This document shows, in pieces, positions 26,954 through 35,964 of a DNA stretch of 64,000 nt. The translations under genes and the position numbers were made by a program. Under the pieces are notes generated by a model. It was given only the letters and a program-made list of their open reading frames with translations. It did no database searches and was not told the origin of the DNA. The stretch's first letter is position 1, and each line of letters opens with the position of its first letter. This DNA comes from Parabacteroides timonensis (GTDB lineage: Bacteria > Bacteroidota > Bacteroidia > Bacteroidales > Tannerellaceae). The stretch is taken from the NCBI RefSeq assembly GCF_900128505.1, contig NZ_LT669941.1, positions 1-64,000 on the forward strand. The letters are read 5' to 3'.

Positions 26954-27283
26954 TTAGTGATATCGTTCGATGGTGTCGAGTACATCGTCCACGAATCCGC
27001 CTGCTTCGCGGCTCTCATTCTCGATGGCCTCGGAGGGTATGATACCTGCTTCGTCCAGTCCGATGTGTAGGGTGAAACGCACGCGGTCCTCATTCACACT
27101 CACCCGGCCGTGGCGCAGGCGAATGTATTTTGAGTTATCGCTCCCGTTTTCCGGCGTGTGGCGGATATGTTCGTTGAAATTACCTTCGGTCGGGCTGATC
27201 AGCTTGATAGTACCCTGCAGGCGACTACCTGACGAAAGAAGTCTCTGATAAGCGCGGTCGCTCAATTGGATTGTAATGTTCAT
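26954..27283 (-). CDS. Uncharacterised cassette protein
   Basis: A 109-residue acidic protein upstream of the DUF3987 gene on the same strand. No family is recognised. It begins MNITIQLSDRAYQRLLSSG and has a regular beta-rich pattern (VRFTLHIGLDEAG) and an acidic helix at the end. Its position suggests co-transcription with the DUF3987 gene. Confidence 0.6.
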   Translation of the reverse strand: MNITIQLSDRAYQRLLSSGSRLQGTIKLISPTEGNFNEHIRHTPENGSDNSKYIRLRHGRVSVNEDRVRFTLHIGLDEAGIIPSEAIENESREAGGFVDDVLDTIERYH

Positions 27284-27392
27284 AATCTTTGTCGAATTTT
27301 AAGTGAGGAGAAGCCGGAAAGAGGAAAAGGTGGCCACCTTACGTCTCATGAGATTTTTCCTTCGCTTGGCTCCGACTCGGAATTAATAAATG

Positions 27393-27674
27393 TTATACTA
27401 GTTTTACAATATAAATTTGGTTCTCGAAGCGTTCCTGTCCGTTCTTGTCGGTGAAGCGGCGTTGTCGAATGTAGCTTTGCAAGCGATGCAGGAGTGTCTT
27501 GTTATATTCTCCGCATTGCAGGGCCTGGTCGCCTGTCATTTCGGCGTAAAATTCGTCGATACCGTTCGATAGAACGAAGCCGCACGAGTGGAAGGTGCGC
27601 TGAACCCCCTGGTTGTCCTAATAGGGACGGCTTTTCAAGCCATGTTGTTCGATGATGGTTACGAATGTTTCCAT
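27393..27674 (-). pseudogene. Small cassette gene with an in-frame amber codon
   Basis: ATG 27674 opens a frame coding for METFVTIIEQHGLKSRPY, then TAG at 27618-27620, then 74 more residues in the same frame (DNQGVQRTFHSCGFVLSNG...) to a TAA at 27393. The protein would have 93 residues apart from the amber codon. The continued, well-formed sequence after the stop shows a recent nonsense change or, less likely, readthrough. A promoter precedes it. Confidence 0.7.
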
Positions 27675-27753
27675 ATGTTTTATTGTAGTTGTTAAGTTGG
27701 AGGCACACATAATGAAAATGCCTCCGCAATCGGTTTATTTTCGATTACAGAGG

Positions 27754-27761
27754 CAAAGTTA
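27754..27761 (-). promoter_or_regulatory. Promoter -7 element of the amber-interrupted gene
   Basis: TAACTTTG on the minus strand lies 80 bases upstream of ATG 27674; a small hairpin with GGAGGCA arms lies in the leader. Confidence 0.5.
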
Positions 27762-27776
27762 TAGTAGGACGAGTAT

Positions 27777-27820
27777 AAAAAAATACGTCGGGCAGACCTG
27801 TTTAGAGGCTTGTCCGACGT
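27777..27820 (-). terminator. Terminator of the NurA-HerA-GHKL-radical SAM operon
   Basis: Arms 27785-27794 and 27811-27820 pair with one wobble on the minus strand and are followed by seven T (27777-27783 as A on the plus strand). It ends the five-gene operon 75 bases after its last stop codon. Confidence 0.75.
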
Positions 27821-27894
27821 GTCCGGTTCATTCGTTTGTTTTTGTCCGATGGGTCCGATAAGGTGTCTGATGAACTCCCAACTATAAGACCATT

Positions 27895-28953
27895 TTATCG
27901 GTTCGATTTTTCTTTTTCAATCCTTTGTTTCAAGTCTGTGAGGTTTCGTAGTAACCCTTTATTTGCCAGTTCGTATATGCGTTCCTTCTTGGCACGATCT
28001 ATTTTTATCTGTTTTTCTTTTGCCCACATTTCGTTCAGCTTGATTGTTTCTCCGTTTTTCAGGTTTTTCCATTTCCCTCGCTCGTTAGAGATAGCTTTTG
28101 TGATGCTTCGCTTATGCTTGCTGAATTCGTCGGGTGATTCGCATGCGAAGAGCGTAGGAAACCAGCTAGCCATTTGGTCAATGAAGCCCGTATCCGTGGG
28201 TTTCCCCTTTATCACTTTCGCTTCTTCGAGCGACTTGACAATGTAATACCAGTCACTCAGCATATGAGGGTCGATACGTATTTCCAGGGGAGTGCCACCG
28301 TAGAGAACGGATGCGTCACCTAGATCAATGGCTGAGGCAATAGTATTGCGTAAGGTAACGAGTCGTTCGTTGGTGTCGAAAAGGCGAGTGTCGAATATCA
28401 GGTTGCGGAGCGGCTCACAAGAGGCGTTGTCATCGTCTTGGGGAATATGGGTTTCGGAAGCACTGCTTCCGAAATGGATCTCGCCATAATTGTTGTATTG
28501 GAAGTTTACTATGCCGTCCTGTGTCTGCTTTTCGTTTTCCAATAGTTGGGCAAGAGTTGTATCTATGTACTTTGTCAGACAATGATAAGACATAAACTTG
28601 TTCCATTCTGTTCGGTTAATTTCACCGTCATACAACGTATTAAGTTTCCGAAGAAACTTAGGAATACTATAATCATGCTGTTCTGCGTCATAGCAATGGT
28701 TCCAAACCGTATAAGCTTCTGTTTGGGTAAACTTCAACCTTACCTCTTCGTGTTTTTTGCGAAGATATGTTTTAAGATGTTCACTATCGCCCGGCGACAC
28801 TTTCATCTTCATATCCTGGCATAAATCGGAGTATTCTTTTTTCCAAATATCACTATACAAGTAGTGCATCAGTTCATTTTGGAAAAATTGTTCATAATCT
28901 TCCCCGCACACTACAGGAAAATTCGTATGTTTATTGTCTGATACTTTTATCAT
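27895..28953 (-). CDS. Unknown protein, last gene of the putative defence operon
   Basis: A 352-residue protein with no family I recognise. It is largely helical and charged, has no signal peptide or membrane segment, and ends in a lysine-rich helix (LTDLKQRIEKEKSNR). The block MLSDWYYIVKSLEEAKVIKGK resembles regions seen in Bacteroides mobile-element proteins, but the match is weak. It starts 4 bases inside the radical SAM gene, so its translation is coupled and it is likely part of the same system. Confidence 0.75.
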   Translation of the reverse strand: MIKVSDNKHTNFPVVCGEDYEQFFQNELMHYLYSDIWKKEYSDLCQDMKMKVSPGDSEHLKTYLRKKHEEVRLKFTQTEAYTVWNHCYDAEQHDYSIPKFLRKLNTLYDGEINRTEWNKFMSYHCLTKYIDTTLAQLLENEKQTQDGIVNFQYNNYGEIHFGSSASETHIPQDDDNASCEPLRNLIFDTRLFDTNERLVTLRNTIASAIDLGDASVLYGGTPLEIRIDPHMLSDWYYIVKSLEEAKVIKGKPTDTGFIDQMASWFPTLFACESPDEFSKHKRSITKAISNERGKWKNLKNGETIKLNEMWAKEKQIKIDRAKKERIYELANKGLLRNLTDLKQRIEKEKSNR

Positions 28954-30869
28954 GTCTTTTGAGGTATTTTGTTGAAGTCCACTTTTTTCAAGTAAAGTTC
29001 GGATTCATGGTTGGCGATGTCACCTCGGTAATCCATGTAAAATTTCAGGATGTGACGAAGTTTCGGATTAGAGGATAGTTCCTCTATGTGGTTGAAGTCA
29101 TTTTTGTAAATGATGGGCATCAGCTCCTCACGTTCCTCTTCCGAAAGCTCCTTCATGGCCTTGCGCCATTGGTCGGTATATCCCAAATGTTCGAAGAAGA
29201 GGCGAAAAAGAATGAATGTCTCGGGCATAATTAGCAATTCCATAAATTCCTCTTCATTACGTCCGAAAGCTTTTTCAAAGAACGATATTCCGCGGCCTAT
29301 TTTACCCTTGGTGGCATTGAGCACGGCTTGCACCGCACGGATATATTTACGATTCCAATGTTGACCGATATAGTTGCGGTTATGACTATGTTCATCACGG
29401 ATGGGATGATATTTCATCGGAAAGGAATAGACACTTACACCCAGCTTTTCGCACAAGTCCACATTAATTCTCAACCGATGATATAAGTCGGTAGGCTTGT
29501 CTTTGAAATTATAGAGTAGATAGTTGGAAAAATCCTTCATGCCATGTTTCACGCTCATAGTCAGGGCACGTGTGTAAGCAGGCTCGGTCTTGATATCATC
29601 GAAAGCGATGCGCAGGGGACGCACGGGGATCTCGGACAGAAGTGAAACAACCTGCTCGTTGAATAGACGCGCGTCCACACCCTGATTGAAATCGACATGG
29701 CGTAAACGTCCTTTGCTATGGCTTCGCGTATAACGCTTGTTGAAGTAGGCCGCAAAGTCTTTATAGGTGGTTATCAAAGCCTCACGGGTACAGGTGCGTA
29801 GGTTGAGCAGACCATTTTCTTTTCGCAAAGCATAGATATGGGTACGTTCCTCATCAGTCAACGGTTTGTATTCGTTGATGCCTTGCAAAAGCTTAAAACA
29901 TTTGCGCACATAGGCACGATTGTTCATTCCCAGCCGAAGGTTACGAATAGCAATGTCGTATTGGTTTGGCTCAATATATTTGGCTCCTTTGGTGAAGCCA
30001 CATGCTTTGATGTCATCCACTATCTGTTCCAGTTGTTTAGAAGCCAGTACATTATTGTCCATCAAGAGTAGGTTTTTTTGATCACCATAGAGTCGGCGTG
30101 TGCGGTTGATGCGGTCTACTAATGGGATGTAGTCTTGATAACGGGGCTCCAGCGTCCATACGGCGCAAAACGGGCATTTGCGGATGCACCCCCGAGTGGC
30201 ATAACTATAATAGGCTCCCGAGTCGGGATATACGTAGTCTACCTCGTCCAGTATGGAATAATCCAATGGAAGTTCATCTATGATATGAGGATCTCCTGCA
30301 TCGATGTCGCCAGGAGTATGGAGCGTACCGCACCATGGACGGATACCTGTAGCTGCCTCTATCTCGTCGGGCTGGATGGTGGCCAGTACACCACCCACCA
30401 TGAGGTTGTGTGTTGGATCTTTCACCATGGTTTTGGCAAACTCGATAGTCTCTATCGTTATCTTCCAATAGAACGTGAAGAGGGTGGTCACGCCCACCCA
30501 GTCCCAGCGTGGATGTAATTTGTACTCTCCACTATGATAGAACTTCTTGTAATGTTCCAGCCATGGGTAGATAAAGATGGCAAACTCTGAATCGTCTACG
30601 CCTATCTGCTCCAAATTCGCCCGTTTCCGGTTGCGGATATAGTCAGCTATGTCGGCAGAGCGGAGTCGCCAGTCAATGGTATCATCTACCTCGGTTAGCT
30701 TTGCCACACACTCGTCTGTAATTTGATTCACTACAAACTCTTTCAAGTCACCTTTGTAAAATACCACATCATCACCGCGCAGACGGAAATAAGTCGCCAT
30801 TTTCATCAGTCCTATAGGAGGGAACTTATTCTTATAATTGGGTTCCAATAGCAATACTCTACGACTCAT
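28950..30869 (-). CDS. B12-binding-type radical SAM protein
   Basis: A 639-residue radical SAM enzyme. The N-terminus (VLLLEPNYKNKFPPIGLMKMATYF written in parts: LLLEPNYKNKFPPIGLMKM) fits a Rossmann-like B12-binding domain. The radical SAM cluster motif is C228-x3-C232-x2-C235 (RGCIRKCPFCAVW). Further motifs are NLLLMDNNVLAS, and VDFNQGVDARLF which fits the SAM-binding barrel. It overlaps the GHKL gene and the unknown downstream gene by 4 bases each. A radical SAM enzyme in an operon with HerA, NurA and a GHKL ATPase suggests nucleic-acid or nucleotide chemistry; the substrate is unknown. Confidence 0.88.
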   Translation of the reverse strand: MSRRVLLLEPNYKNKFPPIGLMKMATYFRLRGDDVVFYKGDLKEFVVNQITDECVAKLTEVDDTIDWRLRSADIADYIRNRKRANLEQIGVDDSEFAIFIYPWLEHYKKFYHSGEYKLHPRWDWVGVTTLFTFYWKITIETIEFAKTMVKDPTHNLMVGGVLATIQPDEIEAATGIRPWCGTLHTPGDIDAGDPHIIDELPLDYSILDEVDYVYPDSGAYYSYATRGCIRKCPFCAVWTLEPRYQDYIPLVDRINRTRRLYGDQKNLLLMDNNVLASKQLEQIVDDIKACGFTKGAKYIEPNQYDIAIRNLRLGMNNRAYVRKCFKLLQGINEYKPLTDEERTHIYALRKENGLLNLRTCTREALITTYKDFAAYFNKRYTRSHSKGRLRHVDFNQGVDARLFNEQVVSLLSEIPVRPLRIAFDDIKTEPAYTRALTMSVKHGMKDFSNYLLYNFKDKPTDLYHRLRINVDLCEKLGVSVYSFPMKYHPIRDEHSHNRNYIGQHWNRKYIRAVQAVLNATKGKIGRGISFFEKAFGRNEEEFMELLIMPETFILFRLFFEHLGYTDQWRKAMKELSEEEREELMPIIYKNDFNHIEELSSNPKLRHILKFYMDYRGDIANHESELYLKKVDFNKIPQKT

Positions 30870-32479
30870 CGGGTCAATTCCTTTTCTATTTTACGTATCA
30901 GCAATTCGCGAAAATCTTCGTCGGGAATAGTCTTGTATATGGCTTGATAGACTGAATTGAGCACATCTTTCTCGCCTTGGTTGAAGTGTACGTAAAAACT
31001 GCCATCGGTGCGCAGGCCACCTGTGACGAGTCTTTTTTCGTTATTCGCATTATTCGCCGGAAGATGAGACTTTTCCTGTGGTGGTACGGGAGAAGTCGTT
31101 GCCGGTGTGGTAGTACTTCCCGAATTTCCGCCACCGAAATAAATGTTTTTTAACGGAGATTTGTTTTCTTCTGCTTTTTGCTTGGCACGCTCTATCTTTT
31201 GGTTGGTTTCTTCCAAATCTTTTTGAAGTTGTTTGAATTTTTCCTCGTCTTTTTCTTTTTCAGAAGGAGTGAGATAAGGGTTAGGCTGCTTCTGTTTTTC
31301 CACGATGTCTTTTTGCCCTTTCTCCGCATTTTCTAATTTTTTTATAAGGCTTCTCCAGTCCGAAGCGTCCTTACAAAGATCCTTCAATGCCTTAAAGTCT
31401 TCGCGGATAAGTCTTTCAAATTCGCATCGAAGCGAACACACGCGCAGATAGTCTCGCCGTGCGTCGGGCACGAGTTCGCTTGTCTCCACATGAACCTCGC
31501 CATAAAAATATTGTGCAAAACGTTTATCCCCCTCAGAGGTAAAGAAGTTACGACAAGTGCGTTCGTTACCCACCTGGATGTTTTTTTCGCGAAGGCGCAT
31601 ACCATAGGGCACATTATAACTGGGGATCTGCCCGCGTGTTTCTGATATAGAGTACCATCCCCAATACATCAAGTAGCCGTTCTGATCGTAGCGGTGAAAC
31701 TTTTGAATGGCTTTTACCTCATAATCTCCATTTTTTTTGTCGATAATTACTGGGGTATAAGCCTTGAAAATTTGCTCCTCATCATTTTCATCTCCCAGAT
31801 AAAGATGATAAGTATCTATCTTAGCGCCGTGCTCAGCGGCATATTGCTTGATTTCGGCGGCGAAACGAGTAAAGGCGGTGGGATAATCCACCGGTGCCAC
31901 CATGCGAAGGTAGTCGCGTATGTCTTCTATATCGAGCAGGCGGTCATCGCTTACATTTTCCATAATTACCCTGAAGTAGTGTTTGTCTTCAGCCTCCTTC
32001 TCTTGACTTTCGGTAATAATTTCGTCTATCACCGTGGCGGCATCCTTATCATAACTTTCATCATCAAGTAGACGATTCATTTTTTCAGCATCCCAGTGCA
32101 TCTTGTTTTTCACATTCTCACCTTTGGCCGATGTCTCAAAGATAAGGGTGGAGCAGTAAGCCAGTCCGCCCAGCCGCCCTATGCCTCGAAATCCTTTCTG
32201 ATGGCCGCGCCGTTTCATGGAGGCGGCTACATCGCGCAGAGTGTCAAGCTGCTCATATGGCACACCTGTTGCGGTGTCCTCTATCACAATCCGTTTGTCG
32301 CCCCGGAAAATGCGCACATGGATATCATAATAATTATCCGGTTCAAGATTTTGCTCTGTAGCCAGGTCTATCTGGTCGGCGGCATTCTGTATATATTCAC
32401 GGAAAATGCACCTTGGATCCTCATACATGCTTCGAGTGAGGTTTTCGATGACGTTTTTCCCTATTTTTGTTTTCGCCAT
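30866..32479 (-). CDS. GHKL (Hsp90/MORC-like) ATPase
   Basis: A 537-residue ATPase. The N box is FREYIQNAADQID (about 26-38), the G1 box IEDTATGVP (67-75) and the G2 box GFRGIGRLGGLAY (96-108), as in the Hsp90/MutL/MORC superfamily. A second domain follows, then a coiled coil of charged heptads (about 390-445), a low-complexity linker with TTTPATTSPVPP, and a small C-terminal domain. GHKL proteins act as ATP-gated clamps. It lies 16 bases after the HerA gene. Confidence 0.88.
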   Translation of the reverse strand: MAKTKIGKNVIENLTRSMYEDPRCIFREYIQNAADQIDLATEQNLEPDNYYDIHVRIFRGDKRIVIEDTATGVPYEQLDTLRDVAASMKRRGHQKGFRGIGRLGGLAYCSTLIFETSAKGENVKNKMHWDAEKMNRLLDDESYDKDAATVIDEIITESQEKEAEDKHYFRVIMENVSDDRLLDIEDIRDYLRMVAPVDYPTAFTRFAAEIKQYAAEHGAKIDTYHLYLGDENDEEQIFKAYTPVIIDKKNGDYEVKAIQKFHRYDQNGYLMYWGWYSISETRGQIPSYNVPYGMRLREKNIQVGNERTCRNFFTSEGDKRFAQYFYGEVHVETSELVPDARRDYLRVCSLRCEFERLIREDFKALKDLCKDASDWRSLIKKLENAEKGQKDIVEKQKQPNPYLTPSEKEKDEEKFKQLQKDLEETNQKIERAKQKAEENKSPLKNIYFGGGNSGSTTTPATTSPVPPQEKSHLPANNANNEKRLVTGGLRTDGSFYVHFNQGEKDVLNSVYQAIYKTIPDEDFRELLIRKIEKELTR

Positions 32480-32495
32480 TGTCGGTATAATGTTT

Positions 32496-34166
32496 TTATT
32501 CGTAATATTTATAAATGGGCAAGGGGAAGTTGATATGCAACATCGAGCGGAACACGGGGTTCTGGATGATGTATTCTCCCTGCTTCATACGGGTCAGCAT
32601 AGTTTTGTAAACACTAGGCACGAAGCGGAAGTCTTCGCGCGTGATTTCTATTGCGTTGGTACGCCCGAAAGCCTGTGTGGCGCAATTGCCCTTCACACGT
32701 CGGTGGATATCACTCACGAATTGCTCTGCACCAAAAAGTATAATGCCCAACGAGCGTCCGCGTTCGGTGATGTCGAGCAACTGATGCAGGATGGGCGATG
32801 ACCTGGGCACATCCACTGAGGCGTATTTGTTCAACTCGTCAATGAATATGATAATGCGGTCGGGTATTTCACTATCCGGACGATCGGGAGTGCCGAGTTT
32901 CAGATTATAGACGGCGCGCATTACATCGCCGAACACGAAACCCTGCGATTCCTCATCAAGCTTGGCTACGTCTATTACCATTACGTCGTTTTTGCCGATA
33001 CGGGCTATCTCGTCTCGCAGGCGTACGCCACCACCCAATTGGTTGGTAAACATTTGTTGGCACTTCTGGTAACTCTTGTTGAACAGGCGGTAGAACTTGC
33101 GCCAGCTCATCACCGAAATCTCTTTGCCTGCCGATTTCGTCTTGTCGGTCTGTGTTTGCGTATAAAGGGCGTTTTTGAAGTCTTCCCAATTATCCACGCC
33201 CCGGAAATCTGCTCCACCCGAAATGATAAAGTTCAGAATGCTTTCTATGGTCTCATTCGGGTCGTCCACATTGGCGAAAAGCAAATCCAGACATTCCTTG
33301 TCTTCATCCGTTTCGAAGAGGTATTTGTACTGGAAGGCGCGTCCCGACTTCAGTCGCTCCTCTATCACCTCCTGCTTTTCGTATGTGTAGGCGGTACTTT
33401 CTTTAGCAAAGGGATAGAAGTATTTCACCTTTTGGAAAGGTTCCATCTTCATGCCCAACAGATCGTAGACAGGCTTAATCTTTTTAAGTTCTTCCGTGCG
33501 GTTGTTCTTTTGATCAACCTTCAACAAGTCGGTTCCTTTTACGTTCATCATGATGAATGCTACCGACTCGTTCTTGTTTTTCAATGCATAATCTTGTATG
33601 GCCTTCATCAGAAACATGGCGTATGAGGTTTTAGAGGCAAGCCCCGAGATACCCGAAATGTTGAGATGCGCCCCTTCGGGACCTATCAGGAAATGAGAGT
33701 TGAAGAATACGGGTAGCGTTTTGCGGTTGGCACCGTCGTACATTTCGATGTAGCCTGCCGGCATGGGATGTTTCACCTCTTTCAGGCCTAATGCTTCCAT
33801 AATCTCGTCTTCGGTGGCGAGGAATACCTTACGCCCCTCTTGCACGGGAATATAGATGTTCCGGTCATTACCCACCACTTTGCATTTCACATAATTCATG
33901 CCGATACGCTCGGTGTAAGAGTGTGCGTTTACATTGCCGAAGTCGCTGGATATGAAGCCGGCTAGTGCACTGGGCGAATCGGTCATGTGTGAAATTTCTT
34001 CCACCACGCCGAATGTCTTAGAGGCATGCCCTACCGAGTCTGCAATGTGTTCTACCACTACCACGTCAAAAGGTTTCAACCTCAAGTCTTTTTGTGTCCA
34101 AAAGGTAAATTCCTCTATTGTGGAGGGTTGCTTCTCCGTAGCTATCACTTTTCCTATGGTTTCCAT
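32496..34166 (-). CDS. HerA-like ATPase
   Basis: A 556-residue FtsK/HerA-type motor. A beta-barrel HAS-like domain (about 1-130) precedes the RecA-like core. The Walker A loop is GISGLASKTS (172-181) and Walker B is RIIIFIDELNKYA (about 440-452), followed by the arginine-bearing block ITERGRSLGIILFGAEQ. The P-loop has Ala-Ser where HerA usually has Gly or Ser before Lys. HerA motors form hexamers with NurA nucleases to resect DNA; the NurA-like gene lies directly upstream. Confidence 0.88.
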   Translation of the reverse strand: METIGKVIATEKQPSTIEEFTFWTQKDLRLKPFDVVVVEHIADSVGHASKTFGVVEEISHMTDSPSALAGFISSDFGNVNAHSYTERIGMNYVKCKVVGNDRNIYIPVQEGRKVFLATEDEIMEALGLKEVKHPMPAGYIEMYDGANRKTLPVFFNSHFLIGPEGAHLNISGISGLASKTSYAMFLMKAIQDYALKNKNESVAFIMMNVKGTDLLKVDQKNNRTEELKKIKPVYDLLGMKMEPFQKVKYFYPFAKESTAYTYEKQEVIEERLKSGRAFQYKYLFETDEDKECLDLLFANVDDPNETIESILNFIISGGADFRGVDNWEDFKNALYTQTQTDKTKSAGKEISVMSWRKFYRLFNKSYQKCQQMFTNQLGGGVRLRDEIARIGKNDVMVIDVAKLDEESQGFVFGDVMRAVYNLKLGTPDRPDSEIPDRIIIFIDELNKYASVDVPRSSPILHQLLDITERGRSLGIILFGAEQFVSDIHRRVKGNCATQAFGRTNAIEITREDFRFVPSVYKTMLTRMKQGEYIIQNPVFRSMLHINFPLPIYKYYE

Positions 34167-34184
34167 GATTGTCAGATTACGTTG

Positions 34185-35353
34185 TTAGAATAGATGAATA
34201 AATTGCAGGTCGCTACGGAAGCGGCTTTTGCAATAGGTTTCCGTCATATAGACAGGGTAGAGATGGTTTGCCCAGCGAGTGTCGTTGCCATAACATACGG
34301 GATTGCGCTCATTGATAAGGTTGGCGGTGATGGCATCAATCTCATCAGTATGTAGGCCATGATCGTTTTCATAGCCTGTCATGAGCATCTTTTCTACTTT
34401 CAAAATGCCTGAATAGGGTGTCTCGCAATACTTGCGGTCGCGGATGCGCACATACCAAATGGCAAAATTTACACCTCCCCATTCCGTACCGGGATTCCAA
34501 AGAAAAGCGGGTGTGCGATGAAAAAGTGGCAATGCGGCTATCACCGCCGCATTACTCTGCCCTCGGTTGTCCTTCATCAGATTGGGGTTAAAACGTTTTG
34601 ACACACCCACCACATGACGATAGTTGTTACGGATGCGGTTCAACTCTTTGTAGTCACCTGTTTTCATGGGCTTGTATTGCACGGAGCCGTCTTTTATCAG
34701 ATAGCTATCCTGCGTGAGTAGATGACGGGAGGTAAGCCGTGCTACAATGCGTTTTTCACAATCCACCATCTCGTCTTGTATGCGGGCTATACCCTTATTT
34801 TCAAGTGTTTCATTACCTTCGCATTTGGTAAGATAGTATAGCACTTTGCCTATTTCTATGCCCGATGCCTGCAACAACGGTAGGTCGTTTAAGCTATTCC
34901 GTAAGTTGCCGAAAAACGAGGCGTTGTCTTCTCCGTTTCCATTGGCGGTGATGGGTAAGCAGACTACGGGGTAACATTCCTCTTCTATATGTTCAAAGGA
35001 GTGGAACGAATAGTCATACTTTTGCGTGTACAACAAGCTACTGAAATCTGCCCGCTCACAATAGGGAATACTTTTTTGTCGTATTGCATATCGTCCACTT
35101 TATAAACCCGGCGCGAACCGTCTAGAAAATATTTGAACAAAGCAGGTCCCAAAGCGCACGACTCTGCCAAGACACTCATGTTACGCACCTTGGAATTGTG
35201 GTCGCTCTCCGCATATTCCTTCATGTTGATATAGCTTTCCTCACCCGGTTCATATGCCACATTGGGAGAGGGTTGGGTGTCGTAGCAATACCGAAAGGAG
35301 TCAAAACGTTTACCCCCGGTCTCTTGAGCTATATAACTAAGTATCTTATTCAT
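34185..35353 (-). pseudogene. NurA-like nuclease, frameshifted
   Basis: Two overlapping frames together encode a NurA-like protein of about 389 residues. The first (35353 to 34985) has FLDGSRRVYKVDDMQYDKKVF and VSGQISVACCTRK. The second (open through 35036 to 34185) continues with YDYSFHSFEHIEEECYP, has a second motif YLIKDGSVQY, and ends in the block GTEWGGVNFAIWYVRI. The frames join at an A4 run (minus strand, 35020-35023); one extra A would restore the gene, and length plus one base is divisible by three. It is either a mutation, a switch or a base-calling error. Confidence 0.75.
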
Positions 35354-35400
35354 TAAATTTTTCTTCGGTCAATTTGGTACACTATATATCAAATATCTTA

Positions 35401-35430
35401 CAAAGGTAATGAATATTGGTTGATGGCAAA
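35401..35430 (-). promoter_or_regulatory. Promoter of the NurA-HerA operon
   Basis: TTTG (35427-35430), an 18-base spacer and TACCTTTG (35401-35408), all on the minus strand, lie 48 bases before the first start codon of the operon. Confidence 0.75.
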
Positions 35431-35530
35431 ATATTAGATTATGATTTTAAAGTTTAGTTTTTCTTGCTTATATGGCAAAGGAAATATTTAGAATGCATGA
35501 TATGTGAGTATTTGTTGTATTTGAGTTTTG

Positions 35531-35730
35531 ATTGTAAGTGATTAGGAATGTATAATCACTTACAATACTTACAAATTACAATACTTACAATTAACGAAAT
35601 ATTGTGTCACATAAAAATGTAAGATGAAATATTTTATATTATATATAAATATATTTATATATAATATAAAACTACTTTACTCATATAGAAAATTTATTTT
35701 TTTAGTATTGTAATTTGTAAGTATTGTAAG
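35531..35730. repeat. Nested inverted repeats around a 40-bp palindrome
   Basis: This gene-free, very AT-rich stretch (the gap is 35354-35964) holds: arms of 14 bp at 35531-35544 / 35553-35566; perfect 27-bp inverted repeats at 35559-35585 and 35704-35730; and between them a perfect 40-bp palindrome at 35632-35671 (starts TTTTATATTATATATA). It lies between the divergent promoters of the NurA-HerA operon and the HU-like gene. It could be a MITE-like element or a regulator/structure-binding site. Confidence 0.85.
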
Positions 35731-35886
35731 TTTTGTGAAACGTGGAGCTGTGAAAGGATAATGTTAAGGTAAAACGAAAACATAGCTCCGCGCCAAAGAA
35801 AGATATTTTTCGCGCCAGGGAAAGCATAGCTCCGTAAATTCCTTCTGTTTATTAACGGATTTTCACACCTTGGAGACACTCGTTTT

Positions 35887-35917
35887 TTTGCTTTGGGAGG
35901 AATGCGGCTTACCTTTG
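35887..35917 (+). promoter_or_regulatory. Promoter of the HU-like cassette gene
   Basis: TTTG (35887-35890), exactly 19 bases, then TACCTTTG (35910-35917), 47 bases before the HU-like start codon. Confidence 0.8.
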
Positions 35918-35964
35918 TGTCAGAAGAATAAACAATATCACTAACCCTTTAACACGAAAACAAC

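Noticed and set aside
27618..27620. Amber codon read as pyrrolysine
   Set aside because: No pyrrolysine genes are visible and this lineage is not known to use it; a nonsense mutation is simpler.
28950..30869. Radical SAM protein as a prokaryotic viperin
   Set aside because: It is about twice the length of viperins, has a B12-like N-terminal domain and lacks nucleotide-kinase neighbours.
33039..33626. 195-codon open frame on the plus strand
   Set aside because: It is antisense to the well-supported HerA-like gene and its protein has no recognisable feature.
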